Positions 24,435 to 31,775 of a stretch of DNA of 64,000 bases are shown here, piece by piece. A program made the position numbers and the translations under genes. The notes under the pieces were generated by a model, which saw only the letters and a list, made by a program, of their open reading frames with translations, ran no database searches and was not told the DNA's origin. This DNA is from JBDWFY01 sp965275915 (GTDB lineage Bacteria > Pseudomonadota > Alphaproteobacteria > Rhizobiales > Stappiaceae), in contig CBDHYI010000006.1 in assembly GCA_965275915.1 (NCBI GenBank), forward strand, positions 806,001 through 870,000. The letters run 5' to 3'. Positions within the stretch are counted from its first letter, which is position 1. Each line of letters opens with the position of its first letter.

Positions 24435-24775
24435 CCTGCGACCTCATCTATTGGGATTTTTGCCGATGGATTCCCGGTGCTTTCACATGTCGGCTGTGCG
24501 ATTAACGCATCGTGGTTTGAAATATTCTTCGCAACGGGAGTAAGAAATTTGGGGGCAGGCAATCCGCGACGTATGGATTCGGAGACAAGAAACGCGCGCA
24601 TCCGTTTTACGGTGCGTGTTCCACAGTCACCGCCCGAGCGTAGGCGCTCGACCAAGCGACCGTTGTTCGCTCCCAAAATGCTTATCCTAGAGTCGCTAAG
24701 AGGGCGCCCAGCCTTACGGCATTCCTCTTGAAAATCGTCGATGTCGCTAAGGAGTTCGTGCTTCATAGGAAGCAT
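24431..24775 (-). CDS. First leftward gene of the lysis-lysogeny switch, Cro-like position
   Basis: 114 residues beginning MLPMKHELLSDIDDFQEECR and containing RISILGANNGRLVERLRSGG, a probable helix-turn-helix, then TVKRMRAFLVSESIRRG. It is divergent from the repressor gene with only 86 bases between, and its ATG is four bases from an operator palindrome. No strong ribosome site is visible, so it may be translated from a leaderless or short-leader transcript. Confidence 0.65.
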   Translation of the reverse strand: MLPMKHELLSDIDDFQEECRKAGRPLSDSRISILGANNGRLVERLRSGGDCGTRTVKRMRAFLVSESIRRGLPAPKFLTPVAKNISNHDALIAQPTCESTGNPSAKIPIDEVAG

Positions 24776-24778
24776 GAA

Positions 24779-24860
24779 TAAACGCGTTTGCGTTTATATG
24801 CAAGAAAAAACAAACGCTATAAGGTCCGTGCATGAATTTCTGTAATTGCTAAAACGTTTA
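24779..24860. promoter_or_regulatory. Switch operator region with RAACGC-N4-GCGTTT sites
   Basis: TAAACGC-GTTT-GCGTTTA at 24779-24796 is a perfect seven-base inverted repeat. A half site AAACGC lies at 24812-24817 and AAACGTTT just ahead of the repressor ATG (24852-24859). The same full site occurs near 25.9 kb. The arrangement, between divergent regulators, fits a repressor/Cro operator set. Confidence 0.7.
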
Positions 24861-24861
24861 C

Positions 24862-25182
24862 ATGTTAGATGACGAAATGCTTGAACGCATACAAATTGCT
24901 ATTGCCAAAGACGGCCGATCTATGCGGCGGATTTCCGCCGCCGCGAGCCTCGGAGAGAACTTCGTTAATCAACTTTTGCGGGGGGAGAGATCGCCTACGG
25001 TTGCCAAATTGAAAGACCTCTGCGACGAACTTGATGTTTCAATGGTCTATATCATCACGGGGATCGAATTGGACACAGACTCTGAAACTTTAACACGAAC
25101 GTTTACACTCCTTCCGCCCGACAAGCGTCAACTTGTTCTCAACCTCACAAGTGGCCTGCTTGAGAATATGCCCGACGACTGA
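24862..25182 (+). CDS. XRE-family prophage repressor (CI-like, short)
   Basis: 106 residues. Residues 8-60 form an XRE helix-turn-helix (SMRRISAAASLGENFVNQLL, then SPTVAKLKDLCDELDVSMVY). The C-terminus is a short helical tail (PDKRQLVLNLTSGL) without the S24 peptidase domain, so RecA-triggered self-cleavage is not expected; induction must use another route. It is divergent from the Cro-position gene and probably binds the shared palindromes at both switch and early promoter regions. Confidence 0.8.
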   Translation: MLDDEMLERIQIAIAKDGRSMRRISAAASLGENFVNQLLRGERSPTVAKLKDLCDELDVSMVYIITGIELDTDSETLTRTFTLLPPDKRQLVLNLTSGLLENMPDD

Positions 25183-25269
25183 TGATCGGTCCTTAGGCTC
25201 TATTCTAGAGATTAGTTCAACAAAAGCGCCAATATCGGCGCGCAATTTCTGAAAATCTTCAACAAACAT
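25090..25269 (-). CDS. Possible 59-residue protein antisense to the repressor 3' end
   Basis: An ATG at 25269 with GAGGGG six bases upstream opens a frame of 59 codons (MFVEDFQKLRADIGAFVELI...) that ends inside the repressor gene on the opposite strand. The product is helical and charged, with two cysteines near the end. No family recognised. The ribosome site is the main support; coding by chance is possible. Confidence 0.35.
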   Translation of the reverse strand: MFVEDFQKLRADIGAFVELISRIEPKDRSSVVGHILKQATCEVENKLTLVGRKECKRSC

Positions 25270-25359
25270 CGTGGCCCCTCAACTGTGAACATCAGACAAT
25301 TGCAACCTGGGGTCTGTCAAGTTCGGTATAATTGCCATTCAACCCAAAATGGGAAGCAT

Positions 25360-25767
25360 TCAGTCGCCCTTGGCGACGTCTCGAAGCGCTGAAAACCAGT
25401 TATCCATCATTGTGTTTTCCGTCTTGTCGACGCTGATATCGGCTGCCTTCAGGACCGTTTTCCGCATCCAATTCGGGTCGCAAAAATACACGAATTGCCG
25501 TCCGCGCCGGCGGCGGCAAACCACACCCCGCCCGATCAGGTCTTTCAGATGACGGCCAAGTGTAGAGCGCGGAATCGCGGTTTTCCGCGATAATTCGGCA
25601 GCATTGAGTTGCTTTTCTTCAGAATTATGCGCAATGACGCCAATAATTATTGCCAGTTCTTCGTGATTGTCTGCACCGAGACAATCCCTCAAGAGAATTA
25701 AGTCTTTGAGCAATGCGCCGGTAAGAATTTCCACCTTTCTCAGGCGTGTTATTGTCTCTTTTTGCAT
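25360..25767 (-). CDS. Winged-helix transcription regulator
   Basis: 135 residues. NAAELSRKTAIPRSTLGRHLKDLIGRGVVCRRRRGRQFVYF is shaped like a MarR/IclR winged helix, with the basic wing RRRRGRQ. It is divergent from the early plus-strand operon, with operator palindromes in between, and convergent with the repressor gene. It probably controls the early operon or itself. Ligand unknown. Confidence 0.7.
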   Translation of the reverse strand: MQKETITRLRKVEILTGALLKDLILLRDCLGADNHEELAIIIGVIAHNSEEKQLNAAELSRKTAIPRSTLGRHLKDLIGRGVVCRRRRGRQFVYFCDPNWMRKTVLKAADISVDKTENTMMDNWFSALRDVAKGD

Positions 25768-25873
25768 CTGTCACTTCTAACAATACACAGTCGACCGGCA
25801 ACCATCCAAAACGGGAAAAAATTGTTGGAAAATTCTTTCCAACCACCACAGCGAGCATCACTTTTTTGACCAA

Positions 25874-25934
25874 TAAACGCTATCGCATTTATTTTTTTCT
25901 TGCATTTTGAACGCATAAGCGTTTATTTGAACGC
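25874..25934. promoter_or_regulatory. Early-operon operator cluster sharing the repressor palindrome
   Basis: TAAACGC-TATC-GCATTTA (25874-25891, one mismatch), GAACGC-ATAA-GCGTTT (25909-25924) and a half site GAACGC (25929-25934) repeat the motif seen at 24779-24796. They lie between the winged-helix gene and the early plus-strand operon, so one repressor could silence both regions in the lysogen. Confidence 0.68.
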
Positions 25935-25976
25935 CATTGAGCTCACGATTGTGAGCCATCAAGAAGGCGACCAACC

Positions 25977-26231
25977 GTGCAAAACAATTTCGATCTGATG
26001 AAGGCAATGGCCGACGCAATGCAGGCAAACGCAGCCCGTCGCGGTTTTGTCGACCTGGCCGACCTTGCCGGCTTCCCCGCCGAGACCATCCGCAAACATG
26101 GCTGCGATGCCTTTGTGCTCGCCATTCACGGACAAACGGCAAATCCGAACGACCCGTCGATCGCCGCACTCCGCGCCCGCGCCGACCAGGCAGTTTCCTC
26201 CTTTTGTACCGAGTATGAGGCCACCCGATGA
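25977..26231 (+). CDS. Small protein opening the early operon
   Basis: 84 residues, MQNNFDLMKAMADAMQANAA, helical with LAGFPAETIRKHGCDAFVLA. No family recognised. It starts the plus-strand operon about 40 bases downstream of the operator cluster and ends with a four-base ATGA overlap with the first micro membrane gene, so the operon is translationally coupled from its first gene. Confidence 0.6.
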   Translation: MQNNFDLMKAMADAMQANAARRGFVDLADLAGFPAETIRKHGCDAFVLAIHGQTANPNDPSIAALRARADQAVSSFCTEYEATR

Positions 26232-26323
26232 ACGACAACACCGTCACCCCTCACCCGCTGGTCGCACTGTCTCTCGTGCTGTGCGCGTTCTTCCTCCCCT
26301 TCCTTCTCATGGCACCCTTATGA
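26228..26323 (+). CDS. 31-residue membrane peptide
   Basis: MNDNTVTPHP followed by one hydrophobic helix (LVALSLVLCAFFLPFLLMAP). Both ends overlap neighbours as ATGA. Size and composition are like small holin-type or toxin-like phage peptides, but no function can be assigned. Codon coupling on both sides is the main sign that it is expressed. Confidence 0.55.
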   Translation: MNDNTVTPHPLVALSLVLCAFFLPFLLMAPL

Positions 26324-26457
26324 ACGACAAACCCGATCCCGAACGGGACATCGAAACCGTCAAAGCCGACCGAGACCAGGACAGTTTTCTCGAACGATGG
26401 ACCTGCCGACTCATCATGGTCGTGGCCGCCCTCGCTATCGTGTGGGCTCTGTCATGA
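26320..26457 (+). CDS. 45-residue single-helix membrane protein
   Basis: A charged N-terminus (MNDKPDPERDIETVKADRDQ) then CRLIMVVAALAIVWALS as a C-terminal membrane helix, giving a likely tail-anchored protein with a cytoplasmic N-terminus. Starts and stops overlap neighbours by four bases. It begins with MNDxP like the preceding peptide, hinting at a leader shared by duplication. No family recognised. Confidence 0.55.
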   Translation: MNDKPDPERDIETVKADRDQDSFLERWTCRLIMVVAALAIVWALS

Positions 26458-26564
26458 ACGGAACTCCGGACTTCTCACCCCTCACGATCAAGCTGATTTG
26501 GGCATTCGTCATCGTGATGCTGGTCGCGGTCTATGCCGATGCTCTTCTGGACGCGTTCGCATGA
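26454..26564 (+). CDS. 36-residue single-helix membrane peptide
   Basis: MNGTPDFSPLTIKLIWAFVI then a hydrophobic remainder ending LLDAFA. One membrane helix. ATGA overlap with both neighbours, as for the two peptides before it. Three such genes in a row are likely a functional group in the cell envelope rather than chance frames. Confidence 0.55.
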   Translation: MNGTPDFSPLTIKLIWAFVIVMLVAVYADALLDAFA

Positions 26565-26899
26565 GCGCGTCCAGGCTGACGGTCGCCGACGATCCGACCG
26601 TCAAAACGCTGGTGCTGGATTGCGGCCCGATCCAGGACACGGTCAACGGCCGCCCGGGCGCCCTCATTCCGGCCCACACAGTCAAGGTAAAGCTGTCCGC
26701 GACTGAGCTGCCGTGCCTTGAGCAGGTGACCTTTAATGGAGAGCCGGTCACACGCAGCGACGCATACAGTCCATACGGCTGGTACTTCCAGACCGTTGCC
26801 CGTCACCTCACCCGCAATCCCGAAATCCTCGACGCCTGGGCACACATGATCACGCTTCGGGCAAAACATCTCCGTCACGCGAAAGGCTCCGCCTCATGA
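26561..26899 (+). CDS. Early phage protein of unknown function
   Basis: 112 residues: MSASRLTVADDPTVKTLVLD, later VKVKLSATELPCLEQVTFNG and YGWYFQTVARHLTRNPEILD. Mixed alpha/beta, soluble. No family recognised. It sits between the micro membrane genes and a GapR-like gene, overlapping both by four bases. Confidence 0.55.
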   Translation: MSASRLTVADDPTVKTLVLDCGPIQDTVNGRPGALIPAHTVKVKLSATELPCLEQVTFNGEPVTRSDAYSPYGWYFQTVARHLTRNPEILDAWAHMITLRAKHLRHAKGSAS

Positions 26900-27573
26900 C
26901 CAGTCCCGGCAAAAACACGATCGGCGCCGAGCAGCTGCGCAATTACATCGAACGCATTGAACGGCTGCGCGAACAGAAGAAGACGCTGACGCAGGAAGAG
27001 AACGCAATCAAGGCGGAGGCCAAAGCCGAAGGTTTCACGGTCGCCGCGATGAATTACTGCATCAAGGTCCGCGCCATGAAGCCGCACGACCGGCAAGAGT
27101 CGGAAGCCATGCGCGATATGTATCTGCACGCGCTGGGAATGGACACCGAACCGCCGCTGTTCCGCGCCGCGGGCCTTGCCTCGATCGACACCACCGTCCG
27201 CGAACAGGTCATGGAGCGGATGAGTGAATTCGTGCCCGCGCACGGCAAAGGCGACATCACCGTCAATATGGGCGGCAAAAAAGTCCGCCTGTCACGCGAC
27301 AAGGACGGCAAGGTCATTGAAAGCGATGTGCCGGACATGCAGCCGGTCAATCTGAAAAAGCCCCGCAAAAGCGATGTCGAGATGCCGTCCGTCGAAGTGC
27401 CGGACGTTGACGCAGACGGCGCCGAAGAGCTCGGCAAGGAGTATGCCCGCGACAACCGTCCGGTGATCGACAACCCCTTTCCGTTTGGTGATCCACGGCG
27501 GGCACGCTTCGACGAAGGCTGGCGCAAACAAACCGGCGGCGACGGCATGGGGCCGGATGAGGATGACGACTGA
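26896..27573 (+). CDS. GapR-like (DUF2312) protein with C-terminal RMF-like segment
   Basis: 225 residues. Residues about 8-85 (GAEQLRNYIERIERLREQKK, then EGFTVAAMNYCIKVRAM) match DUF2312/GapR, an alphaproteobacterial nucleoid protein that clamps overtwisted DNA ahead of forks and polymerases. A charged linker follows. The last 30 residues (NPFPFGDPRRARFDEGWRKQ, then GGDGMGP) resemble ribosome modulation factor, as do several phage proteins. The fusion could couple DNA topology control with translation shut-off. Confidence 0.75.
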   Translation: MTSPGKNTIGAEQLRNYIERIERLREQKKTLTQEENAIKAEAKAEGFTVAAMNYCIKVRAMKPHDRQESEAMRDMYLHALGMDTEPPLFRAAGLASIDTTVREQVMERMSEFVPAHGKGDITVNMGGKKVRLSRDKDGKVIESDVPDMQPVNLKKPRKSDVEMPSVEVPDVDADGAEELGKEYARDNRPVIDNPFPFGDPRRARFDEGWRKQTGGDGMGPDEDDD

Positions 27574-28538
27574 TGCGTCGACGCCCCGAAGACGCGACCG
27601 ACTATGGCGACATTCTGATGCCCTCGGAAGCGCAGGAACCGATCCTGTCGAAACCCGTTCGCGCCGCTCTGATGGCATGGATTACCGAGATTTTCGCCAC
27701 AGAAGAATTGAAGTCCGTCGGATTGCCGCCGCGACAACGCGCAATCTTCAGCGGACCGCCGGGCGTCGGCAAGACCACTTTGGCCCACCACCTGGCCGCG
27801 CGCCTGGGCCTGCCGATGCTGGCGGTTCGCCCGGATCGGATCATCGACTGTTGGGTCGGCTCATCCGGCCGCAACATCGGCGCCATGTTCGATGCCGCAA
27901 AAGCGGGCATTGTCAGCGCGGACGGCACCAGAACGCCCCTGATCCTTTTCATGGACGAATTCGACGCGCTCGCCAGCAAGCGGACAGAGGCCAGGCAGGG
28001 TGCTGAACAGGAAAGAAACAACTACGTCAACACTCTCTTGCAGCGGATTGAACAGCATGACGGTTTCGTCATCGCCGCAACCAACTTCGCCGACAGGATC
28101 GACGCGGCGATCTGGCGCCGGTTCGAGCTTCAGATCACAGTTGAGATGCCGGGCCCGTTTGAGCGCCAGCGCATTATTGCGCGCTACCTCGCCCCATATG
28201 GACTACCCAAGGAACCGCTGGTCGAATTGGCCGAGGCACTTTCCACGGCCGCACCCGCTCTCATCCGCCAGCTCTGCGAAGGATTGAAACGCCAACTGGT
28301 CATCGGCCCCAAGGTCGGCTGGAACATGCGCAAGAGTGCCGTCTTTGACCGGTTGATCGCCGACATTCAGCCGCATCCGGACAACGGCAAACCGCGCCTG
28401 TGGAGCCATGGCACCGACGATCTTGCGGTCACAAAAATCCCGTGGCCGCTCCCCAAAGCCGACGACATCAAACAAGAACCGGCCGCGGTGCAGCCGGAAC
28501 CGGAAGTGATTCCGTTTCCGAATGGCGCAAACGGCTGA
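27573..28538 (+). CDS. AAA+ ATPase
   Basis: 321 residues. Walker A is FSGPPGVGKTTLAHHLAARLG, Walker B is LILFMDEFDALASKR, sensor 1 is FVIAATNFADRID and an arginine finger may be AAIWRRFEL. The N-terminus before the ATPase is short, the C-terminus is proline-rich. The fold is that of FtsH/CDC48-type AAA proteins without protease. A remodeller of replication or repressor complexes is plausible. Start overlaps the upstream stop by one base. Confidence 0.8.
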   Translation: MRRRPEDATDYGDILMPSEAQEPILSKPVRAALMAWITEIFATEELKSVGLPPRQRAIFSGPPGVGKTTLAHHLAARLGLPMLAVRPDRIIDCWVGSSGRNIGAMFDAAKAGIVSADGTRTPLILFMDEFDALASKRTEARQGAEQERNNYVNTLLQRIEQHDGFVIAATNFADRIDAAIWRRFELQITVEMPGPFERQRIIARYLAPYGLPKEPLVELAEALSTAAPALIRQLCEGLKRQLVIGPKVGWNMRKSAVFDRLIADIQPHPDNGKPRLWSHGTDDLAVTKIPWPLPKADDIKQEPAAVQPEPEVIPFPNGANG

Positions 28539-28560
28539 CGTGAAAGAAAGGACGGCAGAA

Positions 28561-28881
28561 ATGGCGGTTTATGTCGATCCAGCTGCCCACAAATTCGGGC
28601 GCATGATCATGTGCCACATGTGGGCCGACACCGAAGAAGAATTGCATACATTCGCTGCGCGGATCGGCATCAAGCGCAAGTGGTTTCAGGAGCCGCCAAA
28701 AGCCTCTTGGAAGCATTACGACATCTCAAAGGGAAAACGTCAGCTGGCCATTTCGTTGGGAGCGGTCGCAACTGACAAGTTCGGCCCGGTCGAACACCTC
28801 GCAAAGCAAACCGGCAATCAGAAGATGCTCGACAAAGTCGAAAAATGCCGAGCTCTCAGGAACACGGATCGGCTTCTATGA
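28561..28881 (+). CDS. DUF4031-family phage protein
   Basis: 106 residues from the ATG at 28561, preceded by AAAGGACGG. VYVDPAAHKFGRMIMCHMWADTEEELHTFAARIG, then KWFQEPP and HYDISKGKRQLAISLGAV, is the DUF4031 signature common in phage and alphaproteobacterial genomes. Conserved Asp, His and Arg residues suggest a metal or nucleic-acid binding role, but no activity is known. An alternative start at 28522 overlaps the ATPase gene. Confidence 0.78.
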   Translation: MAVYVDPAAHKFGRMIMCHMWADTEEELHTFAARIGIKRKWFQEPPKASWKHYDISKGKRQLAISLGAVATDKFGPVEHLAKQTGNQKMLDKVEKCRALRNTDRLL

Positions 28882-29180
28882 CAGTCCTTCACAAATACCC
28901 CCACGAGACATCGCCGCTCTATGGGTTTCACTGCCCGGGCTGCGGCTATACGCACACGTTCCGGTGCGAAGGCGAAGGCCCGAAATGGGACTGGAACGGT
29001 GACATGGACCGACCGACGGTCAGCCCCAGCATTCTGGTCCGCGCCACGTACCGCTGTCACTCATTCGTCCGTGAGGGAAAAATCCAGTTTCTCTCCGATT
29101 GCGATCACAACCTGGCCGGCCAAACGATCGACCTGCCGCAATTGGATCACGACGGCGACCCGTTGGAGGGCGATACATAA
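28878..29180 (+). CDS. DUF6527-like zinc-ribbon protein
   Basis: 100 residues from the ATG at 28878 (ATGA overlap). GFHCPGCGYTHTF gives a CxxC pair, with WDWNGDMDRPTVSPSILV, CHSFVREGKIQFLSDCDHNLAG carrying Cys and His residues, as in DUF6527. Similar phage proteins are often labelled ammonia monooxygenase, which has no support here. Likely a small metal-binding protein. Confidence 0.72.
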   Translation: MTVLHKYPHETSPLYGFHCPGCGYTHTFRCEGEGPKWDWNGDMDRPTVSPSILVRATYRCHSFVREGKIQFLSDCDHNLAGQTIDLPQLDHDGDPLEGDT

Positions 29181-29560
29181 TGGTCGCCTACTCGTTCAAG
29201 AAGATTTTTGTTCCCGACATTCAGGCTGGCCGGAAGATGCAGACCGTCCGCGCCTTCAGAAAGCGCCATGCCCGTCCTGGGGAGATGATCCAGCTCTATT
29301 GCGGAATGCGAACGAAGCATTGCTTCAAGATCATCCCGGATGTGCTCTGTGTCAGCGTTGAGCCGATATCGATAGATGTCTCACCGATCAAGATTAAGAG
29401 CATTGCTCTCAATAGTCAGAAACTTTGTTTCAATGGGATGAACCAATTCGCCATCAATGACGGTTTCAGCGACATCGGGGCAATGCACCAATTCTGGCTC
29501 AAGGAACATGGCGAGGGCTTGTTCTACGGTGACCTGATCAAATGGGAGACCGCGTCATGA
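29180..29560 (+). CDS. ASCH-like phage protein
   Basis: 126 residues from the ATG at 29180, overlapping the previous TAA by one base. YSFKKIFVPDIQAGRKMQTVRAF, then PGEMIQLYCGMRTKHCFKI, follow the ASCH/PUA-like barrel pattern of RNA-binding or nucleoside-amidohydrolase (YqfB-type) proteins. It would act on RNA or modified nucleosides early in infection. The C-terminal half is less conserved. Confidence 0.65.
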   Translation: MVAYSFKKIFVPDIQAGRKMQTVRAFRKRHARPGEMIQLYCGMRTKHCFKIIPDVLCVSVEPISIDVSPIKIKSIALNSQKLCFNGMNQFAINDGFSDIGAMHQFWLKEHGEGLFYGDLIKWETAS

Positions 29561-29763
29561 AAGAGTGGAGTGACTGGATCGACAACAAACGCATCGGCCG
29601 CAAGCCGGATCCCGATCTGGTCGGCCAAACCGTCCGCGTCGAAAACAGCGATCGCACCGTCAGTACCGGCCCGGCCGAGGACTTCGTTTGGACGCACATT
29701 TTGCGTTACCAGACACAGGTGGATACCGCTTCAGAGGATCAATTGGATGCCGATCCGACCTGA
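29557..29763 (+). CDS. Small early phage protein
   Basis: 68 residues from the ATG at 29557 (ATGA overlap): MKEWSDWIDNKRIGRKPDPD, then VGQTVRVENSDRTVSTG. Polar and soluble. No family recognised. Ends 17 bases past the start of the HNH gene, so the two frames overlap, consistent with coupled translation. Confidence 0.55.
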   Translation: MKEWSDWIDNKRIGRKPDPDLVGQTVRVENSDRTVSTGPAEDFVWTHILRYQTQVDTASEDQLDADPT

Positions 29764-30088
29764 AAACAAGGCGCGCTACCCGAAGGACTGGAAAGCCATT
29801 TCCAAGCGCATCCGGGAGCGTGCAGACAACCGCTGCGAAGGGTCTCCGGCCTTTCCGGAATGCCGCGCCGAAAACGGCGAGCCGCATCCGGAAACCGGTT
29901 CGAAAGTCGTGCTGACGGTAGCGCATCTGGATCATCAGCCGGAGAACTGCGCCGACGACAATCTGCGCGCATGGTGCCAGCGCTGCCACAACGTCTACGA
30001 CGCCCCAATGCGACGCGCCGGCATCCGAGCCAGGCAGCGAGCCGCCATGGCGGCCGGCGATCTGTTTGAAAAGCCGGAGGCGCTATAA
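29747..30088 (+). CDS. HNH endonuclease-like protein
   Basis: 113 residues from the ATG at 29747 (MPIRPENKARYPKDWKAISK). CEGSPAFPECRAENG provides a cysteine pair, and LTVAHLDHQPENCADDNLRAWCQRCHNVYD contains the His-Asn-His arrangement with CxxCH metal ligands. Similar early-phage HNH proteins may act in recombination or DNA end processing. Catalytic residues appear intact. Confidence 0.8.
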   Translation: MPIRPENKARYPKDWKAISKRIRERADNRCEGSPAFPECRAENGEPHPETGSKVVLTVAHLDHQPENCADDNLRAWCQRCHNVYDAPMRRAGIRARQRAAMAAGDLFEKPEAL

Positions 30089-30091
30089 CCA

Positions 30092-30283
30092 GTGTCCAAG
30101 GGCGGTCTCACACGGGAAAAGATTGAACGGGGCGTCCGCGCCCTGGCGATCGCCGCCCTGCACCACGGCCCGGAAGCCGAACAGGCGTTTGAACGCATGC
30201 TGGAGATTCAGGCCAATTTCGAAAAGCGCGAGTCATTGTTGGAGAAAGCCAGGCAGATCGTTTCGGCATCGAAAAACAACTAA
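30092..30283 (+). CDS. Small helical phage protein
   Basis: 63 residues from a GTG at 30092: VSKGGLTREKIERGVRALAI, then AALHHGPEAEQAFERMLEIQ. Entirely helical and charged. It ends the early plus-strand operon, convergent with the integrase gene 34 bases further. No family recognised. Confidence 0.55.
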   Translation: MSKGGLTREKIERGVRALAIAALHHGPEAEQAFERMLEIQANFEKRESLLEKARQIVSASKNN

Positions 30284-30316
30284 CATCTTCCGCCTATCGC
30301 AACCCAGCGCAGCGCC

Positions 30317-31612
30317 TCATATCTCAAACGCCAGCTTTTTCATTATCCGGCTCTTGTGATCCAGGGTCGGCCCTTTGCCATAGACCGGCCGGTTAAACTT
30401 GTGCCCCATCAATTCCGTCTGCATCCGATCGGTGACATCCAGCGCCGTCAATCCATCCTGAAACGTATGGCGCAAGCTGTAGATCGTATGATTTGGGGTT
30501 TCGCGCAAACCGTTGTCTCTAAGAAACTTGTTTGCCGTCGCCGACAAGGTAGAAGTCGCATCAAAATATCGGCGGGATTTCATGTCTTTCAGGGCGCAGG
30601 CACCGACGAGCGCGGAACCGCACAAAGGCAATTCCCGCTTTGAAAAGCGCGTTTTCAGATGCCGGCCGTTCTGCGCATCGATCTTTATGTATGGGATTTC
30701 GCAATCAAGAAAAATATTGTCGGCCGGCAGGCAAGCGATTTCGGAAGGCCTCGCCCCGCTCGATGCTATGACAAAAACAATGGCACGGGCTTCCTCATTG
30801 AGCCCCATCAATGCATCGTTGGCCAATAGAACGTCAGATACAAACTTGCGGGAAAATGGGAATTGTTCGCGCTCTGTGGTCTCTGAGAGGCGCATGCCGA
30901 TAAAAGGATCAACATAGTCCAGCCGGTGAAACTCACAAACAACGCGCGCCATCGTGGCGACATGACTGATGTCTTTGTTTGCGGTTTCCGGTTGCTTGTT
31001 TTTCGTTTCGACCAGATCAATCCACCAGTCTCGAAACTCACGCGCCTGATATTGATCAATTTCATCGATCGGCCGGTCTCCTATGACCGCCAGCCAGTTC
31101 GCGATTGCCCGCTGCCTGGGCGTGCGCCAAACGCGCAGTTGGTCTCTGCTTTTGTTCTGGATATCCTGCTTTCTTATCTTTTCGAATTCCTGCAACAGCC
31201 CGGACACGTTGATGCGCGGCTTTTCTGCAGTCCCGAACAGCGCCTGAAAGTGTTCCGATTTGTCGGCCCCGACCTTTTCGAGCTTTTCCGCCCGATCGGT
31301 GAATTCGGAATCGGCCCCTTTGATTATTTCGGCAAACGGTCGATACGTGAACCCGTGCAACCCGGCCAGGTCCATAACAGCCCGATATTGCGTTGGTGAG
31401 TGCGTTCCGCCGCTTTCGACCAGCGCGACCCAGTACGCAGTGACGCGCTTGTCAACATCCTCAGCGCGCCTCAACGCCTCCGCGTGGTCTTTTGTCTTCA
31501 GAGATTGTCTAACGACCCGCCTGGGATCGACGGACTTATATTGCTTGGGAACCCTGCGCCGGTAGTGATACCAGTCGCCTTGCTTTTCAATGAATGACTT
31601 GTACGCCTGCAA
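30317..31612 (-). CDS. int: Phage tyrosine recombinase (integrase)
   Basis: 431 residues from a TTG at 31612. The N-terminus is an Arm-type/DUF6538-like region (WYHYRRRVPKQYKSVDPRRV). The catalytic domain has SGARPSEIACLPADNI (Arg), HTIYSLRHTFQDGLTAL (HxxR), LMGHKF and the nucleophile in RPVYGKGP. It lies with its start 135 bases from the 3' end of tRNA-Gln, which it most likely uses as attachment site. No excisionase gene was recognised nearby. Confidence 0.92.
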   Translation of the reverse strand: MQAYKSFIEKQGDWYHYRRRVPKQYKSVDPRRVVRQSLKTKDHAEALRRAEDVDKRVTAYWVALVESGGTHSPTQYRAVMDLAGLHGFTYRPFAEIIKGADSEFTDRAEKLEKVGADKSEHFQALFGTAEKPRINVSGLLQEFEKIRKQDIQNKSRDQLRVWRTPRQRAIANWLAVIGDRPIDEIDQYQAREFRDWWIDLVETKNKQPETANKDISHVATMARVVCEFHRLDYVDPFIGMRLSETTEREQFPFSRKFVSDVLLANDALMGLNEEARAIVFVIASSGARPSEIACLPADNIFLDCEIPYIKIDAQNGRHLKTRFSKRELPLCGSALVGACALKDMKSRRYFDATSTLSATANKFLRDNGLRETPNHTIYSLRHTFQDGLTALDVTDRMQTELMGHKFNRPVYGKGPTLDHKSRIMKKLAFEI

Positions 31613-31747
31613 CCCAATGTGCCTTAAATGTGCACTAATTTGTGCCCTAAATGTGCCTTACATTAGGATTTGTTTGAGAGAAATTGTCAAGCGCAAGTAA
31701 AAAACGGCAGAAATTCGCCATTTCCAAGCACTGATTTTAAAGAAAGG

Positions 31748-31775
31748 TGGCTGGGGCGGCAGGATTCGAACCTGC
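31748..31775 (-). other. Probable right attachment site within the tRNA-Gln 3' end
   Basis: The 3' half of tRNA-Gln (T arm and acceptor, with encoded CCA at 31748-31750) faces the integrase. Tyrosine integrases of prophages usually recombine here. The matching left copy would be outside the window, so the core cannot be defined. Confidence 0.5.
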
